Source: Simmondsia chinensis
Taxonomy: Eukaryota > Streptophyta > Magnoliopsida > Caryophyllales > Simmondsiaceae
Length of the DNA: 64,000 nt
Direction: 5' to 3'
NCBI GenBank assembly: GCA_018398585.1
Contig: JAGTTD010000001.1
Location: forward strand, 13,208,501-13,272,500
Shown one piece after another: positions 63,131 through 64,000 of the stretch (position 1 is the stretch's first letter; each line of letters starts with the position of its first letter). The translations under genes and the position numbers were made by a program. Below the pieces are notes generated by a model. It saw only the letters and a list, made by a program, of their open reading frames with translations. It searched no databases and was not told the DNA's origin.

Positions 63131-64000
63131 CAACGCAATCCTTAGACTTATCCGTTGGTCAAGGCCCAAAACGTAGGATTGTCCGTTTGTCCACTTCAAC
63201 ACTTAGGCCCACTCAAGGTCCATCTTGGGTTGGTGCCATATGGCGTCTAGGTGAAGGTTTGTTGTTATGCTAGCGCAGTGCATCCACTCTTGTGGGCTTG
63301 GACTTAGCTTTTCATGCCTTGCCCTTTCTTGTGCACATAATGCCCCTTGGTTCAGTGCCGTGCAACAAGCGCATGGCCCTCGGTCATTTGATGCCAAGCT
63401 CAGGCTCATCTCCGTTAGGCCCCGTTCATCTGTACAAAGGATGCGCACCGCGTATGTACTTGTGCCCTATTGATGTCCGTCTCATATTGACACAATGCAT
63501 GCGTTTGCACTTAGTCATGGGTCCGTCCTTAACTAGTGCGGCACAACTAACGTGTGCCCACTTGAGCATGATCATACGTTTGATTAGTGATCCTTTACTA
63601 TGTCAATGCGCTACCTCAAGCGCGCATGCCCTTCCCGGGTCATGCTTGGGTCAAGGCCTGTTTTGTCCCGCGTTACAGACAAAACCTAGGCGCTGACATC
63701 CCATCAAGCACTAGAGGTTTGCACACCAAGTGCCTATGTCAGAGCACTGATCGGGTCATGATGTGCTTAACGCCAGGCATCACCCTGCGCACGATATCCC
63801 AATGTCAAGGGTCTTATAAACTTCCCCCACCAGAAGACCTGATGTCCTCGGCAGAAAAAGTAAGTACCGCAAGAACTGACTTAGGTCATCCATTTCCTTA
63901 GTCGTTCATGGGCACCAGCTACATCCCGTTCCCATCATGCTTAACAATAGACCAAGGTTCACAAGCACCAACTAGGCTTAGCACAAATCCTTATGTACAC
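63131..64000. other. Repeat-like sequence to the window edge, likely minus-strand LTR/internal junction
   Basis: No supported gene. Around 63810-63840 TCTTATAAACTTCCCCCACC looks like the reverse complement of a polypurine tract (GGTGGGGGAAGT) next to an LTR start, which would make the region to its left an LTR of a minus-strand element whose body lies beyond the right edge. Not confirmed. Confidence 0.3.

Noticed and set aside
62749..63202. Several long open frames on both strands
   Set aside because: They arise from the GC-rich repeat array, which contains few stop codons; repeated short words, no domain.

Overview
This window is nuclear DNA from a flowering plant, most likely a eudicot. 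The evidence is introns with plant-type splice sites, Ty1/copia and Ty3/gypsy (chromovirus) retrotransposons primed by initiator-Met tRNA, plant RTE-type LINEs, an endogenous pararetrovirus remnant, and one host gene that I recognise from its protein: PASTICCINO1 (PAS1), an FKBP-type immunophilin with three FKBP domains, TPRs and a C-terminal membrane anchor. I cannot name the species.

Layout. 1-2.4 kb: decayed endogenous caulimovirid (plant pararetrovirus) on the minus strand. 2.43-5.7 kb: 5'-truncated copia gag-pol joined directly to it. 5.7-7.1 kb: copia 3' flank. 7.09-16.88 kb: an LTR of one copia-like family, split by a complete but dead relative (7309-15442, target duplication AAATC). 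16.9-18.6 kb: unassigned DNA with a LINE RNase H fragment. 18.87-60.58 kb: PAS1 on the plus strand, 20 exons over 41.7 kb. The exons join without frame breaks into 1,890 nt (629 codons plus stop). 60.6-64 kb: 3' UTR, a short hAT-like element, and repeat-rich DNA including a GC-rich array.

The PAS1 introns hold most of the window's mobile DNA: a TIR element with another inside it (intron 5); a collapsed gypsy copy (intron 6); an RTE LINE (intron 9); a 289-bp tandem duplication (intron 10); a hAT-like element (intron 13); a CRM-type gypsy element with a gag-only LTR element nested in its gag gene (intron 14); a minus-strand chromovirus with a plus-strand relative nested in its LTR (intron 15); and a minus-strand RTE LINE carrying two later insertions, one of them a 54-bp RTE tail with an 18-bp target duplication (intron 18). 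Boundaries of the main elements were fixed by matching target-site duplications.

The host gene looks intact despite this load. Two of its 19 introns, including the 12-kb intron 15, start with GC instead of GT. None of the retroelements looks autonomous: each coding region has stops, frameshifts, deletions or a missing catalytic residue. I saw no tRNA, rRNA, CRISPR or prokaryotic feature.
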